Positions 1 to 6,869 of a stretch of 8,334 nucleotides of DNA are shown here, one piece after another. The number at the start of each line of letters is the position of its first letter. Within the stretch, counting starts at the first letter, position 1. Made by a program: the position numbers and the translations under genes. Source of the DNA: Methanofastidiosum sp. (lineage in GTDB: Archaea; Methanobacteriota_B; Thermococci; Methanofastidiosales; Methanofastidiosaceae); the NCBI GenBank assembly GCA_013329085.1, contig DUKX01000211.1:1-8334 (forward strand), given 5' to 3'. Under the pieces are notes generated by a model. That model searched no databases, was not told where the DNA came from, and was given only the letters and a program-made list of their open reading frames with translations.

Positions 1-1045
1 TGTAAACGTTAATATTGTGATCGCCCAAAGCCTTGAAAACTTTTGCAGCTACGCCCGGAACCCCAATCATCCCAGCTCCAGAAACGTAAACAATCGCAGC
101 ATTTTCAATTATGCTTATGGCCTTTATAACTTTATGATTTGCCTTTGTATCCTTTAAGATTAGGGTACCTGGAGAGTCTGACATGCTATTTTTTACCCTG
201 ACAGGAATATTTTTAGAAATTGCAGGTTCTATTGTTCTTGGATGTAGAACTTTGGCACCAAAATATGCCAGCTCCATTGCTTCAAGATAGGACATCTCCG
301 AAATGGTATAAGCATTACTACATATTTTTGGGTTTGTAGTCATAATCCCATCAACGTCAGTCATTATCCATATTTCATCAGCACTAAGCCCAGCGCCGAT
401 TATTGAAGCTGTGTAATCAGAACCCCCCCTACCCAGTGTAGTGATGTCCCCCTCTTTACTTTTGGCTATAAATCCAGTAACTACTGGGATCATGCCTTTT
501 TTTATTAAGGGTGCCAGATTCTCAGATATTTTTTTATAACTCTCATTAAAGAATACTGCCGCCTCTCCGAAGTTATTATCTGTGACAATCAAGGAGAATG
601 CGTCTACTTTATCAGATGGCACACCATGTGCTTCTATTGTTTTGGATAATATAAAACTCGATAGTCTTTCTCCAAAAGAAACTATTCTATCCTTTGAACG
701 TAAAGAAAGTTCACCTAAGTAATGTACTCCTATCAAGCTTTTTTCAAGATCAATTAAAAGAGTATCAATTTTTTCCTTGGTAATTTTTACTAATTCTTCA
801 TTTTTTATATTTTTACAAGCGTCAAAATGCTTATACCTGAGTTCATTTAAGATGGGGGCAATGTCTTCTCCCTTAAGAGATTTGTCAGCGGCCCCTAGGA
901 GCATGTCTGTAACACCAGACATTGCAGAAACGACAACTACAACTTCATTTCCTTTATTGTATGTATCTATGGCTATATTTGCAGTGTTAAGGAATCTTTC
1001 AGCGTTGCCGACAGATGTCCCTCCATATTTCATCACAATTCTCAT
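1..1045 (-). CDS. lysC: Aspartate kinase, C-terminus cut off by window edge
   Basis: Aspartate kinase phosphorylates L-aspartate with ATP in the cytoplasm. This is the first step towards lysine, threonine and methionine. The visible 348 residues begin MRIVMKYGGTSVG, the N-terminal kinase signature (K6, G8-G9). FGERLSS follows at about 124-130, then the nucleotide/aspartate-binding stretch TTLGRGGSDYTAS around 202-214 (G205, R206, D210), then DVDGIMTTNP. From about residue 301 an ACT regulatory domain begins (PGVAAKVFKALGDHNINVY) and is cut at the edge. Family members are usually about 450-470 residues, so about 100 are missing, including the rest of the ACT region. ACT domains suggest feedback control by an amino acid; which one cannot be read here. 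The ATG start is preceded by GGGGG six bases upstream of TCTTAG-ATG geometry (1052-1056). It lies 51 bp after the metallopeptidase stop on the same strand, so co-transcription is likely. The enzyme family is secure; lysC is used as a generic symbol. Confidence 0.95.
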   Translation of the reverse strand, partial: MRIVMKYGGTSVGNAERFLNTANIAIDTYNKGNEVVVVVSAMSGVTDMLLGAADKSLKGEDIAPILNELRYKHFDACKNIKNEELVKITKEKIDTLLIDLEKSLIGVHYLGELSLRSKDRIVSFGERLSSFILSKTIEAHGVPSDKVDAFSLIVTDNNFGEAAVFFNESYKKISENLAPLIKKGMIPVVTGFIAKSKEGDITTLGRGGSDYTASIIGAGLSADEIWIMTDVDGIMTTNPKICSNAYTISEMSYLEAMELAYFGAKVLHPRTIEPAISKNIPVRVKNSMSDSPGTLILKDTKANHKVIKAISIIENAAIVYVSGAGMIGVPGVAAKVFKALGDHNINVY

Positions 1046-1051
1046 CTAAGA

Positions 1052-1056
1052 CCCCC
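1052..1056 (-). promoter_or_regulatory. Shine-Dalgarno-like GGGGG before aspartate kinase
   Basis: On the minus strand a GGGGG run is followed by six bases (TCTTAG) and the ATG. It partly matches the archaeal AGGAGGTGATC complement of the 16S rRNA 3' end. It supports the chosen start. No convincing separate TATA box is seen in the short gap before it. Confidence 0.5.
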
Positions 1057-1096
1057 AAACATGTTATTTAGGCAAGAAATCTACTTAAAAGACTTT

Positions 1097-1783
1097 CTAA
1101 AAAATAAATTTGCGTTCTCTCCCTGATACTTTTTTTAAATAATCAATAGATTCCTTGTAATATGGAAACTTCTCTTCTTCTTTTTTAAACGACCCGGGGT
1201 GAATTTTTCTCCTGCCCCTCTTATAAGTGAATCCAAATTTAATATGCAGCATTTCGTGGTACATTATGTATTCAACTACATACTTTGGAGTTTTTTTCTC
1301 ATCCAAAAGACTTGAGACTACGATCTCATTTTTAGAGCGGTCATATCTCCCAAAAATCCTGTAAGCCCTCCTCTTGGACCATCTTAAAGCAGGCTTAGTT
1401 ATTTCATTAGAAAAATATTTAGTATTAATCGTGTGAAATATTTCATCAAGATTAAAATAACTCCCATTTGGCTCGTGTATTCCCTTAATATTATCAAAAG
1501 ATTCGTTGATTATGAGGTTGTGGATATAATCATTATATACTCTTTTATACCTAGGCGCTACCCGGATGCCTTTAATTTTGGATAAAAGAACATATGCAAG
1601 AGCTTCTTTTACTTCTTGGGGCGCGTCTTTTAATTTATCAGATGCCCTAACGTATAGAACACCTTTTTTTACCCTAGCAGTATTCTTTATGCTTTTATAG
1701 GGATAATAGTCAGATACTACCTTATACCTAAATCCCAAGTTTAGAGATACATTGGAAATTATTTGATTTAATTTGGCATCCAT
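1097..1783 (-). CDS. SprT-like zinc metallopeptidase-family protein
   Basis: This 228-residue protein is probably a soluble zinc-dependent peptidase-fold protein; its substrate is unknown. The key motif is YHEMLHIKFG: an HExxH zinc site with H176, E177 and H180, and H195 in KIHPGSFKKEE as the likely third ligand. The region from about 108 (LDEIFHTINTKYF, then LRWSKRRAYRIFGRYD, then VVEYIMYHEMLH) follows the usual order of SprT/WLM-type domains. Residues 1-75 form a separate N-terminal segment with the pattern YVRASDKLKDAPQEVKEAL, also seen in bacterial SprT-like proteins of this size. There is no signal peptide or membrane segment. Family members include DNA-protein crosslink proteases (SPRTN) and proteins of unknown role, so a repair function is only a guess. 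The ATG start is supported by a TATA-like box about 26 bp upstream, which would give a near-leaderless mRNA. The protein is transcribed towards the aspartate kinase gene, but no functional link is evident. Confidence 0.85.
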   Translation of the reverse strand: MDAKLNQIISNVSLNLGFRYKVVSDYYPYKSIKNTARVKKGVLYVRASDKLKDAPQEVKEALAYVLLSKIKGIRVAPRYKRVYNDYIHNLIINESFDNIKGIHEPNGSYFNLDEIFHTINTKYFSNEITKPALRWSKRRAYRIFGRYDRSKNEIVVSSLLDEKKTPKYVVEYIMYHEMLHIKFGFTYKRGRRKIHPGSFKKEEEKFPYYKESIDYLKKVSGRERKFIF

Positions 1784-1804
1784 TGGACAGATTTCTGATG
1801 TTGA

Positions 1805-1813
1805 CTTATAAAG
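1805..1813 (-). promoter_or_regulatory. TATA box for the metallopeptidase gene
   Basis: Minus-strand CTTTATAAG is preceded by an A-rich BRE-like stretch (CCCAAAAAT). Its centre lies about 26 bp upstream of the ATG at 1783, so transcription would start at or next to the start codon. This is the usual archaeal geometry for a leaderless mRNA. The assignment rests on motif and spacing only. The box is nearly palindromic and could also be read on the other strand. Confidence 0.55.
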
Positions 1814-1825
1814 ATTTTTGGGAAA

Positions 1826-1836
1826 AGATTTATAAC
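1826..1836 (+). promoter_or_regulatory. TATA/BRE for the sirC-hemA-hemB operon
   Basis: Plus-strand AGATTTATAAC follows a purine-rich BRE-like GGAAAA. A transcription start about 25 bp downstream would fall near 1857-1860, only a few bases before the TTG at 1864. The operon mRNA would then have a very short or absent leader, which fits the lack of a good SD there. Confidence 0.5.
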
Positions 1837-1863
1837 ATGACTACCTTGTTTGTTCGTGGTTAA

Positions 1864-2397
1864 TTGTACTTCCCAATCATTCTTAACACAAATAAAGAAG
1901 TTTTAATCATCGGTGCAGGTAATGTATCCCTCAGAAAAACAAAAAAACTTCTTGAATTTACAAATAATATTAAAGTTGTTTCTTCAGAGTTTCATAAAGA
2001 TTTTGATAATCTAAATATCAAAAAAATTAAAATGGAAATAAATGAAGAGAATTTTCTTACACTAATTAGTGAAGATATCATCTTTGTTATACTATCATTA
2101 AATAATAAGGAACTTAACAGAAAACTTAGCAGCATTTGCAAAAAAAATAGAATAATGGTAAATGTAGTTGATGACAAGGAACTATCGGATGTAATCTTCC
2201 CGGCCGTTATAAAAAAGGAGAATCTACTAGTTGCTGTGTCTACCAAAGGAGAATGCCCATACTATTCCAAAAAACTTAAAGAAGAAATAGCGGAATTTAT
2301 CGATAGAAAGGATAAAGAAGCAAAAATATTGATTAATGCTAGAAAGAAAGGGGATGCCCTTGATGATACTTATGAAAGAATTAAAAGAGGATTGTGA
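1864..2397 (+). CDS. sirC: Precorrin-2 dehydrogenase (SirC / CysG N-domain type)
   Basis: This enzyme oxidises precorrin-2 to sirohydrochlorin with NAD+. Sirohydrochlorin is the branch-point precursor of siroheme, cobalamin and F430. The 177-residue protein has an N-terminal Rossmann nucleotide site, VLIIGAGNVSLRKTKKLL (G17, G19; R24-K25), which matches the GxGxVAxRKxxxLL family pattern. NVVDDKELSDVIFPA at 100-114 places D103 at the position of the catalytic aspartate of Salmonella/E. coli CysG (D104). VAVSTKGECPYYSKKLKEEI follows, the start of the dimerisation/C-terminal domain. Many relatives are about 200-220 residues, so the C-terminal helical part is short here. The start is TTG with no strong SD, but family alignment begins right there (YFPIIL) and the promoter box fits a near-leaderless mRNA. 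The stop directly abuts the hemA ATG. Some homologues also chelate iron (Met8p). With cfbA downstream in the window, supply of sirohydrochlorin for nickel insertion is the likely main job. Confidence 0.9.
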   Translation: MYFPIILNTNKEVLIIGAGNVSLRKTKKLLEFTNNIKVVSSEFHKDFDNLNIKKIKMEINEENFLTLISEDIIFVILSLNNKELNRKLSSICKKNRIMVNVVDDKELSDVIFPAVIKKENLLVAVSTKGECPYYSKKLKEEIAEFIDRKDKEAKILINARKKGDALDDTYERIKRGL

Positions 2398-3627
2398 ATG
2401 TTCCTACTAAATTTTATGGTTACCTACCAAAATGCACCAGCATATGTGAGGGAAAAATTTTCCTTTTCTAAAAAACATAGGAACGAACTTATGAGACAAA
2501 TATGTTGCGAAACTGGTGTAAAAGGATGTGTAATACTAAATACATGCAACAGAACAGAGATATATTGTGTAGCAGACAGGGGCGAATCTATAGAAGGTAT
2601 TATCCTCCTTTTGAAGGATATCAGCCCAGATGTTGAGAATTATTTAGAGGTATCTAGTGGAAATGAAGCGATAAGGCATTTGTTTAGGGTCGCTTCAGGT
2701 TTAGAATCACTAATTATTGGCGAAAATCAGATTTTATCCCAAGTTAAGAATAATTATTTTGAATGTAAAAGCGAATGCTCAACAGATTCCTTATTAGACA
2801 TTATTTTTAACCAAGCAATAAGAGTTGGAAAACTTGTAAGAACAAATACTGACATTTCTAAAGGTGGAGTCTCAGTTGGAAGTGCTGCGGTCAAACTCGC
2901 CGAAAATATATTCGGTTCTTTAATTGATAAGAAAATATTGATTGTTGGTGCAGGAGAAATGAGTTGCCTTATTGCTAAATCACTCTCTTCAAAAGGCGTT
3001 GATGGTGTATATGTTTCTAATAGAAACTATGAAACAGCAAAAAACATAGCAGAAACTATAGGTGGCCAAGCACTAAAATTTGACTATTTGATGGATCATA
3101 TCAAAGTTTCAGATCTTGTTATAACTGCAACTTCAGCCCCCCATACAATAATCCACGCAAGTGAAATTAAAGAAATAGTAAAGGAACGAAATAATGATTT
3201 AGTAATCATAGACATTGCAATACCAAAAGACGTTGAGAGCTCTGTTGGGGAAATTGAAAATGTCCATCTTTACAATATTGACTCGCTATCGGAAATAGCT
3301 AAAGAGAATATGGAAATAAGAAGGGAAGAAGCTGAAAAAGCATCATTAATAGTAGAACAAGAATTAAAAAAACTTGAGACTAATCTTAAAGGAATGTTTG
3401 TAGAACCCTATATAGCGGATGTTTGGGTAAAAGCAGAAGATATAAGAAAAATAGAATTAGATAGAGCTTTAAGAATGCTTAATCTGGATAATGAAAAAGA
3501 AATAATGATTCTAGAGGATTTGACAAAGGCCATAGTTTCTAAGGTCTTGCATAAACCAGTCAGAGATTTAAGAGAAAAAGTATACAATAACTTGGAGGCG
3601 GTAGAATCTTTCCAGAAGTTAGATTGA
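2398..3627 (+). CDS. hemA: Glutamyl-tRNA reductase
   Basis: HemA reduces glutamyl-tRNA(Glu) with NADPH to glutamate-1-semialdehyde, the committed step of the C5 route to 5-aminolevulinate. The 409 residues match the usual length. The catalytic domain holds the nucleophile C50 in [11 protein letters not shown], and H93 in [20 protein letters not shown], the substrate-binding region. [13 protein letters not shown] follows at about 156-168. The NADPH Rossmann domain has [10 protein letters not shown] (180-189), VSNRN (206-210) and [12 protein letters not shown] (269-280). From about 295 a long charged helix (the spinal helix) leads into the C-terminal dimerisation domain. The ATG lies immediately after the sirC TGA. 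GAGG seven bases upstream (2387-2390) serves as SD and decides the start. The gene adjoins sirC and overlaps hemB, giving early tetrapyrrole enzymes in one transcript. No haem-regulatory or frameshift feature is visible. Confidence 0.97.
   Translation: MFLLNFMVTYQNAPAYVREKFSFSKKHRNELMRQICCETGVKGCVILNTCNRTEIYCVADRGESIEGIILLLKDISPDVENYLEVSSGNEAIRHLFRVASGLESLIIGENQILSQVKNNYFECKSECSTDSLLDIIFNQAIRVGKLVRTNTDISKGGVSVGSAAVKLAENIFGSLIDKKILIVGAGEMSCLIAKSLSSKGVDGVYVSNRNYETAKNIAETIGGQALKFDYLMDHIKVSDLVITATSAPHTIIHASEIKEIVKERNNDLVIIDIAIPKDVESSVGEIENVHLYNIDSLSEIAKENMEIRREEAEKASLIVEQELKKLETNLKGMFVEPYIADVWVKAEDIRKIELDRALRMLNLDNEKEIMILEDLTKAIVSKVLHKPVRDLREKVYNNLEAVESFQKLD
3594..3598 (+). promoter_or_regulatory. 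Strong SD (GGAGG) inside the hemA 3' end, for hemB
   Basis: GGAGG lies seven bases before an in-frame ATC codon at 3606-3608 and 25 bases before the TTG at 3624. Spacing suits initiation at ATC, not at TTG. The bases also encode hemA residues, so the match could be chance. Its position, together with conserved HemB residues encoded from 3606 onwards, argues that it is real. Confidence 0.5.
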
Positions 3628-4562
3628 GAAGACTAAGAAAAAATGAAAGACTTAGAGCTTTGCTTAGGGAGCATGATGTGACCCCAAATGATCTAATTTA
3701 TCCTATTTTTGTACATGAAAAAAATAAGATAGAAGAGATACCTTCTATGCCAGGCCAATATAGATATCCAGTCTCTGAGTTAAAGAAAATTACAAAAAAA
3801 GTGGAAGATCTTGGTATACCAGGAATTTTACTTTTTGGCATGCCTGAAAAAAAAGATGAAGTTGGTAGTGAAGCATATAGTGATAAAGGAATTGTTCAAA
3901 AGGCAATTAGAAATATAAAAGATAATACCGACCTTCTTGTGATTACAGATATTTGTCTTTGCCAATATACTTCGCATGGTCACTGTGGATTAGTAAGTGG
4001 CGGGATAATAAAAAATGATGACACATTAAAATTATTGGCTAAAACTGCTTTGTCCCATGCAAAGGCAGGTGCAGATATAGTAGCCCCGTCTGACATGATG
4101 GATGGAAGAGTTCTTGCAATAAGAACTGAATTAGACAATAACTCTTTCGAAGAAATTCTGATTATGTCTTATGCTGCAAAATTTTTATCATCTTTTTATG
4201 GCCCTTTTAGAGAAGCAGCCCATTCTGCGCCAGTTTTTGGAGATAGGAGAACTTACCAAATGGAACCTGGGAATATCTTAGAAGCTTTAAGAGAAGTTGA
4301 ACTTGACATTAAGGAAGGCGCTGATATCGTTATGGTTAAACCTGCCTTGCCTTACCTAGATGTCATATTTAGGGTTAAGGAGAAATTTGGACTGCCCACA
4401 GCTGCATATAATGTCAGTGGCGAATATTCTATGGTAAAGGCGGCGTCAAAGATGGGCTGGATTGATGAAAATAAAGTAATGGAAGAGTTGCTCCTATCTA
4501 TAAAGCGTGCTGGAGCTGACTTTATTATATCGTACTTTGCATTGGAGTACGCATCCAGATGA
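3624..4562 (+). CDS. hemB: Porphobilinogen synthase (ALA dehydratase)
   Basis: HemB condenses two 5-aminolevulinate molecules into porphobilinogen. The 312-residue reading has the full TIM-barrel motif set. These are the zinc cysteines C111, C113 and C121 in [15 protein letters not shown], and the flap/substrate region [10 protein letters not shown]. The Schiff-base lysines are K186 in [16 protein letters not shown] and K239 in [26 protein letters not shown] lies at about 263-274. The three cysteines mark a zinc-dependent enzyme. The listed start is TTG, overlapping the hemA stop as TTGA. The frame stays open upstream to a stop at 3588-3590, and 3606-3626 encodes IFPEVRL, which looks like the conserved HemB N-terminus (FPxxRxRRLR). 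A GGAGG is ideally placed for an ATC start at 3606, giving 318 residues. The true start is therefore uncertain. The 3' end overlaps the glycosylase ATG by four bases (ATGA). Confidence 0.96.
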   Translation: MRRLRKNERLRALLREHDVTPNDLIYPIFVHEKNKIEEIPSMPGQYRYPVSELKKITKKVEDLGIPGILLFGMPEKKDEVGSEAYSDKGIVQKAIRNIKDNTDLLVITDICLCQYTSHGHCGLVSGGIIKNDDTLKLLAKTALSHAKAGADIVAPSDMMDGRVLAIRTELDNNSFEEILIMSYAAKFLSSFYGPFREAAHSAPVFGDRRTYQMEPGNILEALREVELDIKEGADIVMVKPALPYLDVIFRVKEKFGLPTAAYNVSGEYSMVKAASKMGWIDENKVMEELLLSIKRAGADFIISYFALEYASR

Positions 4563-5221
4563 ATAGCTTCGACATATATAAAAAATTAAGAGAACATTTT
4601 GGAGGAGTGGGCAGCTGGTGGCCAAAAGATAGGCCTTTTGAAGTTATAATTGGTGCCATACTTACCCAACAATCAACTTGGACCAATGTTGAAAAGGCTT
4701 TGAGCAATCTAAAAGAAGCGAATATTCTAACTCCAAAGGATATAGTAGAATTACCTCTTGACGATTTAAAGAAAATAATTAAACCAAGCGGTTTCTTCAA
4801 TCAAAAAGCAGAAAGATTGAGAAAAATATCTGAATATCTTTTGGCTACTTATAGTGGAGATCTTGAATTATTATTTTCCAAGGATAAAAAAATTCTACGA
4901 GAAGAGCTATTAGAATTAAATGGTATTGGTAATGAAACTGCCGATAGTATTATTCTATATGCCGCAGAAAAAACTGAATTTGTCGTTGATGCTTATACAA
5001 AGAGAACCTATTCAAGATTAAAAATTGTTGAAGAAAAAATTAGATATGATGATTTAAAAAAATACATAATAAATGAAATACCAGAAGACCTACTAATATA
5101 TCAAGAGTTTCATGGACTTATAGTCTTACTAGGAAAAAACATATGCAAGAAAAATCCAAATTGTAAAGAGTGTCCACTTAGTTCAGGATGTAAGTATGCA
5201 ATTAATCAAAAGATACATTAA
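4559..5221 (+). CDS. Endonuclease III-like HhH-GPD DNA glycosylase (COG2231/MagIII-like)
   Basis: This is a base-excision-repair DNA glycosylase of 220 residues; the damaged base it removes is not known. Residues 17-41 (GVGSWWP, then [22 protein letters not shown]) are typical of the COG2231 group, which includes the H. pylori 3-methyladenine glycosylase MagIII. The helix-hairpin-helix is [17 protein letters not shown] (about 119-135). Where bifunctional Nth has its lyase lysine (GVGRKTAN, K120), E126 is present, so a monofunctional glycosylase is inferred. The catalytic aspartate is D144 in FVVDAYTKR. Four cysteines at the C-terminus, C196-x5-C202-x2-C205-x5-C211, should bind a [4Fe-4S] cluster; the first spacing is one shorter than the x6 of Nth. 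The ATG overlaps the hemB stop as ATGA, and GGAG lies 11 bases upstream, so translation is probably coupled to hemB. No metabolic link to tetrapyrroles is evident beyond sharing the operon. Confidence 0.88.
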   Translation: MNSFDIYKKLREHFGGVGSWWPKDRPFEVIIGAILTQQSTWTNVEKALSNLKEANILTPKDIVELPLDDLKKIIKPSGFFNQKAERLRKISEYLLATYSGDLELLFSKDKKILREELLELNGIGNETADSIILYAAEKTEFVVDAYTKRTYSRLKIVEEKIRYDDLKKYIINEIPEDLLIYQEFHGLIVLLGKNICKKNPNCKECPLSSGCKYAINQKIH

Positions 5222-6381
5222 TCGCTCTTAATAGCTTTTTTAAAAATACTCTTCGCACTTTCAGAATATCTTTTTGCCTCGTCAGTTCTTCCTTGTGATT
5301 CATACATCTCAGCAAGATTTAACATTGCCATCGCTACATCAGGATTATTAGTGCCAAATACCTTTTCTAGAATTATTAGTCCCTTCTTAAAATATAATTC
5401 TGCTTCTTCGTATCGCTCTTTTGCCCTATATAATCCTGCTAGATTATTTAAAAATGTCACAAGCGAAGGATGGAATTCGCCTAAAGTTTTCTCAGATATT
5501 TGAAATGCTTCTTTAAAGTAGCGCTCTGCTTCGTCATATTGGCCTATGCTCTCCTTGACCAGAGCGATATTATTAAATGTCATTGCATGATAGTGGTGGT
5601 TCTTACCATAACTCTTTTCATCAATTTTCAGCACTTCTCTGTAAAGTTTTTCAGCTTCTCCGTAATTTCCTTCAAGATAATAAATTCCGGCAATATTATT
5701 TATTGCTGTGGCAATGTCTGGGTGTTCTGGACCACAAGCACTTCGCCATATTTCAAATGCCCTCTTATACAGATTTAACGCTTCTGTATATTGCCCTTTT
5801 ATTTTATGAATTTCCGCCAAATTATTCAAAGCAGATCCAATATCGGGGTTCTTGGAATCTTTATTATGTTCAAAAATTTCTATTGCCTTCCTGTAAAGAG
5901 TCTCTGCTTCATTGAATCTTTTCTCTAAACGGTAAAGGTCTGCCAGATTATTATAACCTGTAGCGATTTCAAGGTGATTTTGGCCTAAAGCTTTTTGTTT
6001 AATCTCTAAAGATCTTTTATATAGTGGTTCAGCCTCTTTGTATTTACCCCTCGATACATAAATACCTGCAAGATTATTCAAAGATGTGGCAACATCTGGA
6101 TTATCAGGGCCTAAATTATTTTCCCATATTCCTAATGCTTTTATAGAAAGGGATTCAGCTTCTTCAAACTTTCCTTGTGCATCATAAATCAAAGAGAGAT
6201 TGTTCATGGAAATAGCAACTTTGGTACTATCATTTCCGTAGACTTTTTTTGCAATATCAATGGAAAGTTTTGCAAGCTCTGCCGCTTCGGTGTATTTTCC
6301 TTCTCGATAAGTATTTATTGCCTTATAAGTAGTATTATCCCAAAGTACGTCAAAGGCTTTTTCCTGATTCTTAGAGACCAC
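5218..6381 (-). CDS. Tetratricopeptide (kinesin-light-chain-type TPR) protein
   Basis: This is a protein-interaction scaffold with no catalytic domain visible. After a short N-terminus the protein is almost entirely TPRs of exactly 42 residues: eight full units and a ninth partial one at the C-terminus. Each follows NNLAxIYxxxGxYxEAExLYKRALEI, then a loop such as LGPDNPDVA. This long-loop TPR_10/TPR_12 form is that of kinesin light chains and many bacterial and archaeal signalling proteins. No signal peptide or membrane helix is seen, so it should be cytoplasmic. The chosen start is the GTG at 6379-6381 (387 residues). GGGGT lies six bases upstream in a GGGGTAAT context that resembles the anti-SD complement. 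A TTG at 6400-6402 would add MEYWGNN but has no SD. The gene follows the response regulator gene closely on the same strand, so the two probably form an operon and may work together. The partner is unknown. The stop codon overlaps that of the convergent glycosylase gene. Confidence 0.85.
   Translation of the reverse strand: MVSKNQEKAFDVLWDNTTYKAINTYREGKYTEAAELAKLSIDIAKKVYGNDSTKVAISMNNLSLIYDAQGKFEEAESLSIKALGIWENNLGPDNPDVATSLNNLAGIYVSRGKYKEAEPLYKRSLEIKQKALGQNHLEIATGYNNLADLYRLEKRFNEAETLYRKAIEIFEHNKDSKNPDIGSALNNLAEIHKIKGQYTEALNLYKRAFEIWRSACGPEHPDIATAINNIAGIYYLEGNYGEAEKLYREVLKIDEKSYGKNHHYHAMTFNNIALVKESIGQYDEAERYFKEAFQISEKTLGEFHPSLVTFLNNLAGLYRAKERYEEAELYFKKGLIILEKVFGTNNPDVAMAMLNLAEMYESQGRTDEAKRYSESAKSIFKKAIKSD
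5236..5241 (+). terminator. Possible oligo-T terminator after the hem operon
   Basis: TTTTTT lies 14 bases after the glycosylase stop, inside the 3' end of the opposing TPR gene. Archaeal termination often occurs at T-runs without a hairpin. Runs this long are common in AT-rich DNA, so this is weak support. Confidence 0.25.
5332..6339 (-). repeat. Eight in-phase 126-bp coding repeats (TPR units)
   Basis: The eight complete TPR units occupy 1008 bp, each exactly 126 bp with no insertions or deletions between units. A truncated ninth unit of 37 residues follows at the C-terminus. The protein pattern (NNLA, GxYxEAE, LGxxHPDVA) is conserved. The bases have diverged, so this is an old protein repeat and not a recent tandem duplication. 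Confidence 0.85.
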
Positions 6382-6387
6382 ATTATT

Positions 6388-6392
6388 ACCCC
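6388..6392 (-). promoter_or_regulatory. SD-like GGGGT that sets the TPR gene start at GTG
   Basis: Minus-strand TTGGGGTAATAATGTG holds GGGGT six bases before the GTG at 6379-6381. The eight bases GGGGTAAT match GAGGTGAT at six positions. The competing TTG at 6400-6402 has only an A/T-rich upstream sequence. Confidence 0.45.
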
Positions 6393-6409
6393 AATATTCC
6401 AATAAAAAG

Positions 6410-6760
6410 CTAAATAGACTTATACTTAGCTATTATCTCTTTTAACTCATTAAATCTAACAGGTTTTCTCAAAACTTCTTTTGCCCCTGCTTCTAAAGCT
6501 TTGGAACCTATAGTAGAGCCATAAGCCGTTATAGCAATTATCTTTGCCTTAGAATCAAATTGAATGATCTCCTTAGTCGCATCTATGCCACTTTTTTTTG
6601 GAAGTTTTAAATCCATAAGAACTACATCGGGTTTATGCTCTTTGTAAAGGGCAACAGCTGCTTCTCCATCCGAAGCTGTGAACAAAGTATCTCCCTCCAA
6701 GAATTCCTGATAAAATTCGGATAAATCTTTATAATCCTCTACTATTAAGATTTTAGACAT
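6410..6760 (-). CDS. Single-domain response regulator (CheY-like receiver)
   Basis: The 116-residue protein is a stand-alone REC domain with no output domain. It starts MSKILIVEDY with the acidic metal-binding pair E8-D9. The phosphoacceptor is D50 in VVLMDLKLPKKSG. The switch threonine is T78 in IIAITAYG, and K99 is in LRKPV. All residues needed for phosphotransfer from a histidine kinase and Mg2+ binding are present. No kinase is encoded in the window, so its partner lies elsewhere. The ATG is preceded by GAGTGAT four bases upstream, an SD-like match. The TPR gene follows on the same strand within about 30 bp. A receiver acting through protein contact, with the TPR protein as a possible target, is a reasonable inference but not shown. 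It diverges from cfbA across 202 bp. Confidence 0.93.
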   Translation of the reverse strand: MSKILIVEDYKDLSEFYQEFLEGDTLFTASDGEAAVALYKEHKPDVVLMDLKLPKKSGIDATKEIIQFDSKAKIIAITAYGSTIGSKALEAGAKEVLRKPVRFNELKEIIAKYKSI

Positions 6761-6806
6761 AAAATCACTCTATTATTTAAATATCTAGTTTCCTTATGTA
6801 TTTATC

Positions 6807-6816
6807 GTATAAAAAC
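6807..6816 (-). promoter_or_regulatory. Candidate TATA box for the response regulator-TPR operon
   Basis: Minus-strand GTTTTTATAC lies about 50 bp before the ATG. Transcription about 25 bp downstream would start near 6786, leaving a leader of about 25 bases that contains the GAGTGAT SD. A closer A/T-rich box (TATTTAAATA, about 6775-6785) would give an almost leaderless mRNA and fits the SD less well. Confidence 0.35.
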
Positions 6817-6869
6817 TTTATTATGAAAAACGATAGACTTTTAATTGATATTAATTTAACCCAATTGAA

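Noticed and set aside
777..1049. Plus-strand open frame of 90 codons opposite the aspartate kinase N-terminus
   Set aside because: It is antisense to a clear kinase signature and resembles no known protein.
1992..2246. Minus-strand open frame of 84 codons inside sirC
   Set aside because: The hydrophobic, Ser/Phe-rich product is the reverse reading of a Lys/Glu-rich gene. The plus-strand gene has conserved active-site residues.
4525..4800. Minus-strand open frame of 91 codons across the hemB/glycosylase junction
   Set aside because: It is antisense to two genes with conserved motifs, with no family features of its own.
5332..6339. 126-bp periodic repeats as a CRISPR or satellite array
   Set aside because: The unit length is exactly 42 codons, the bases are diverged and there is a continuous reading frame with TPR consensus. 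It is a protein repeat.
5500..6405. Three plus-strand open frames opposite the TPR gene (5500-5778, 5577-5915, 6175-6405)
   Set aside because: They are antisense to the repeat protein; the 126-bp periodicity of the real gene keeps reverse frames open.
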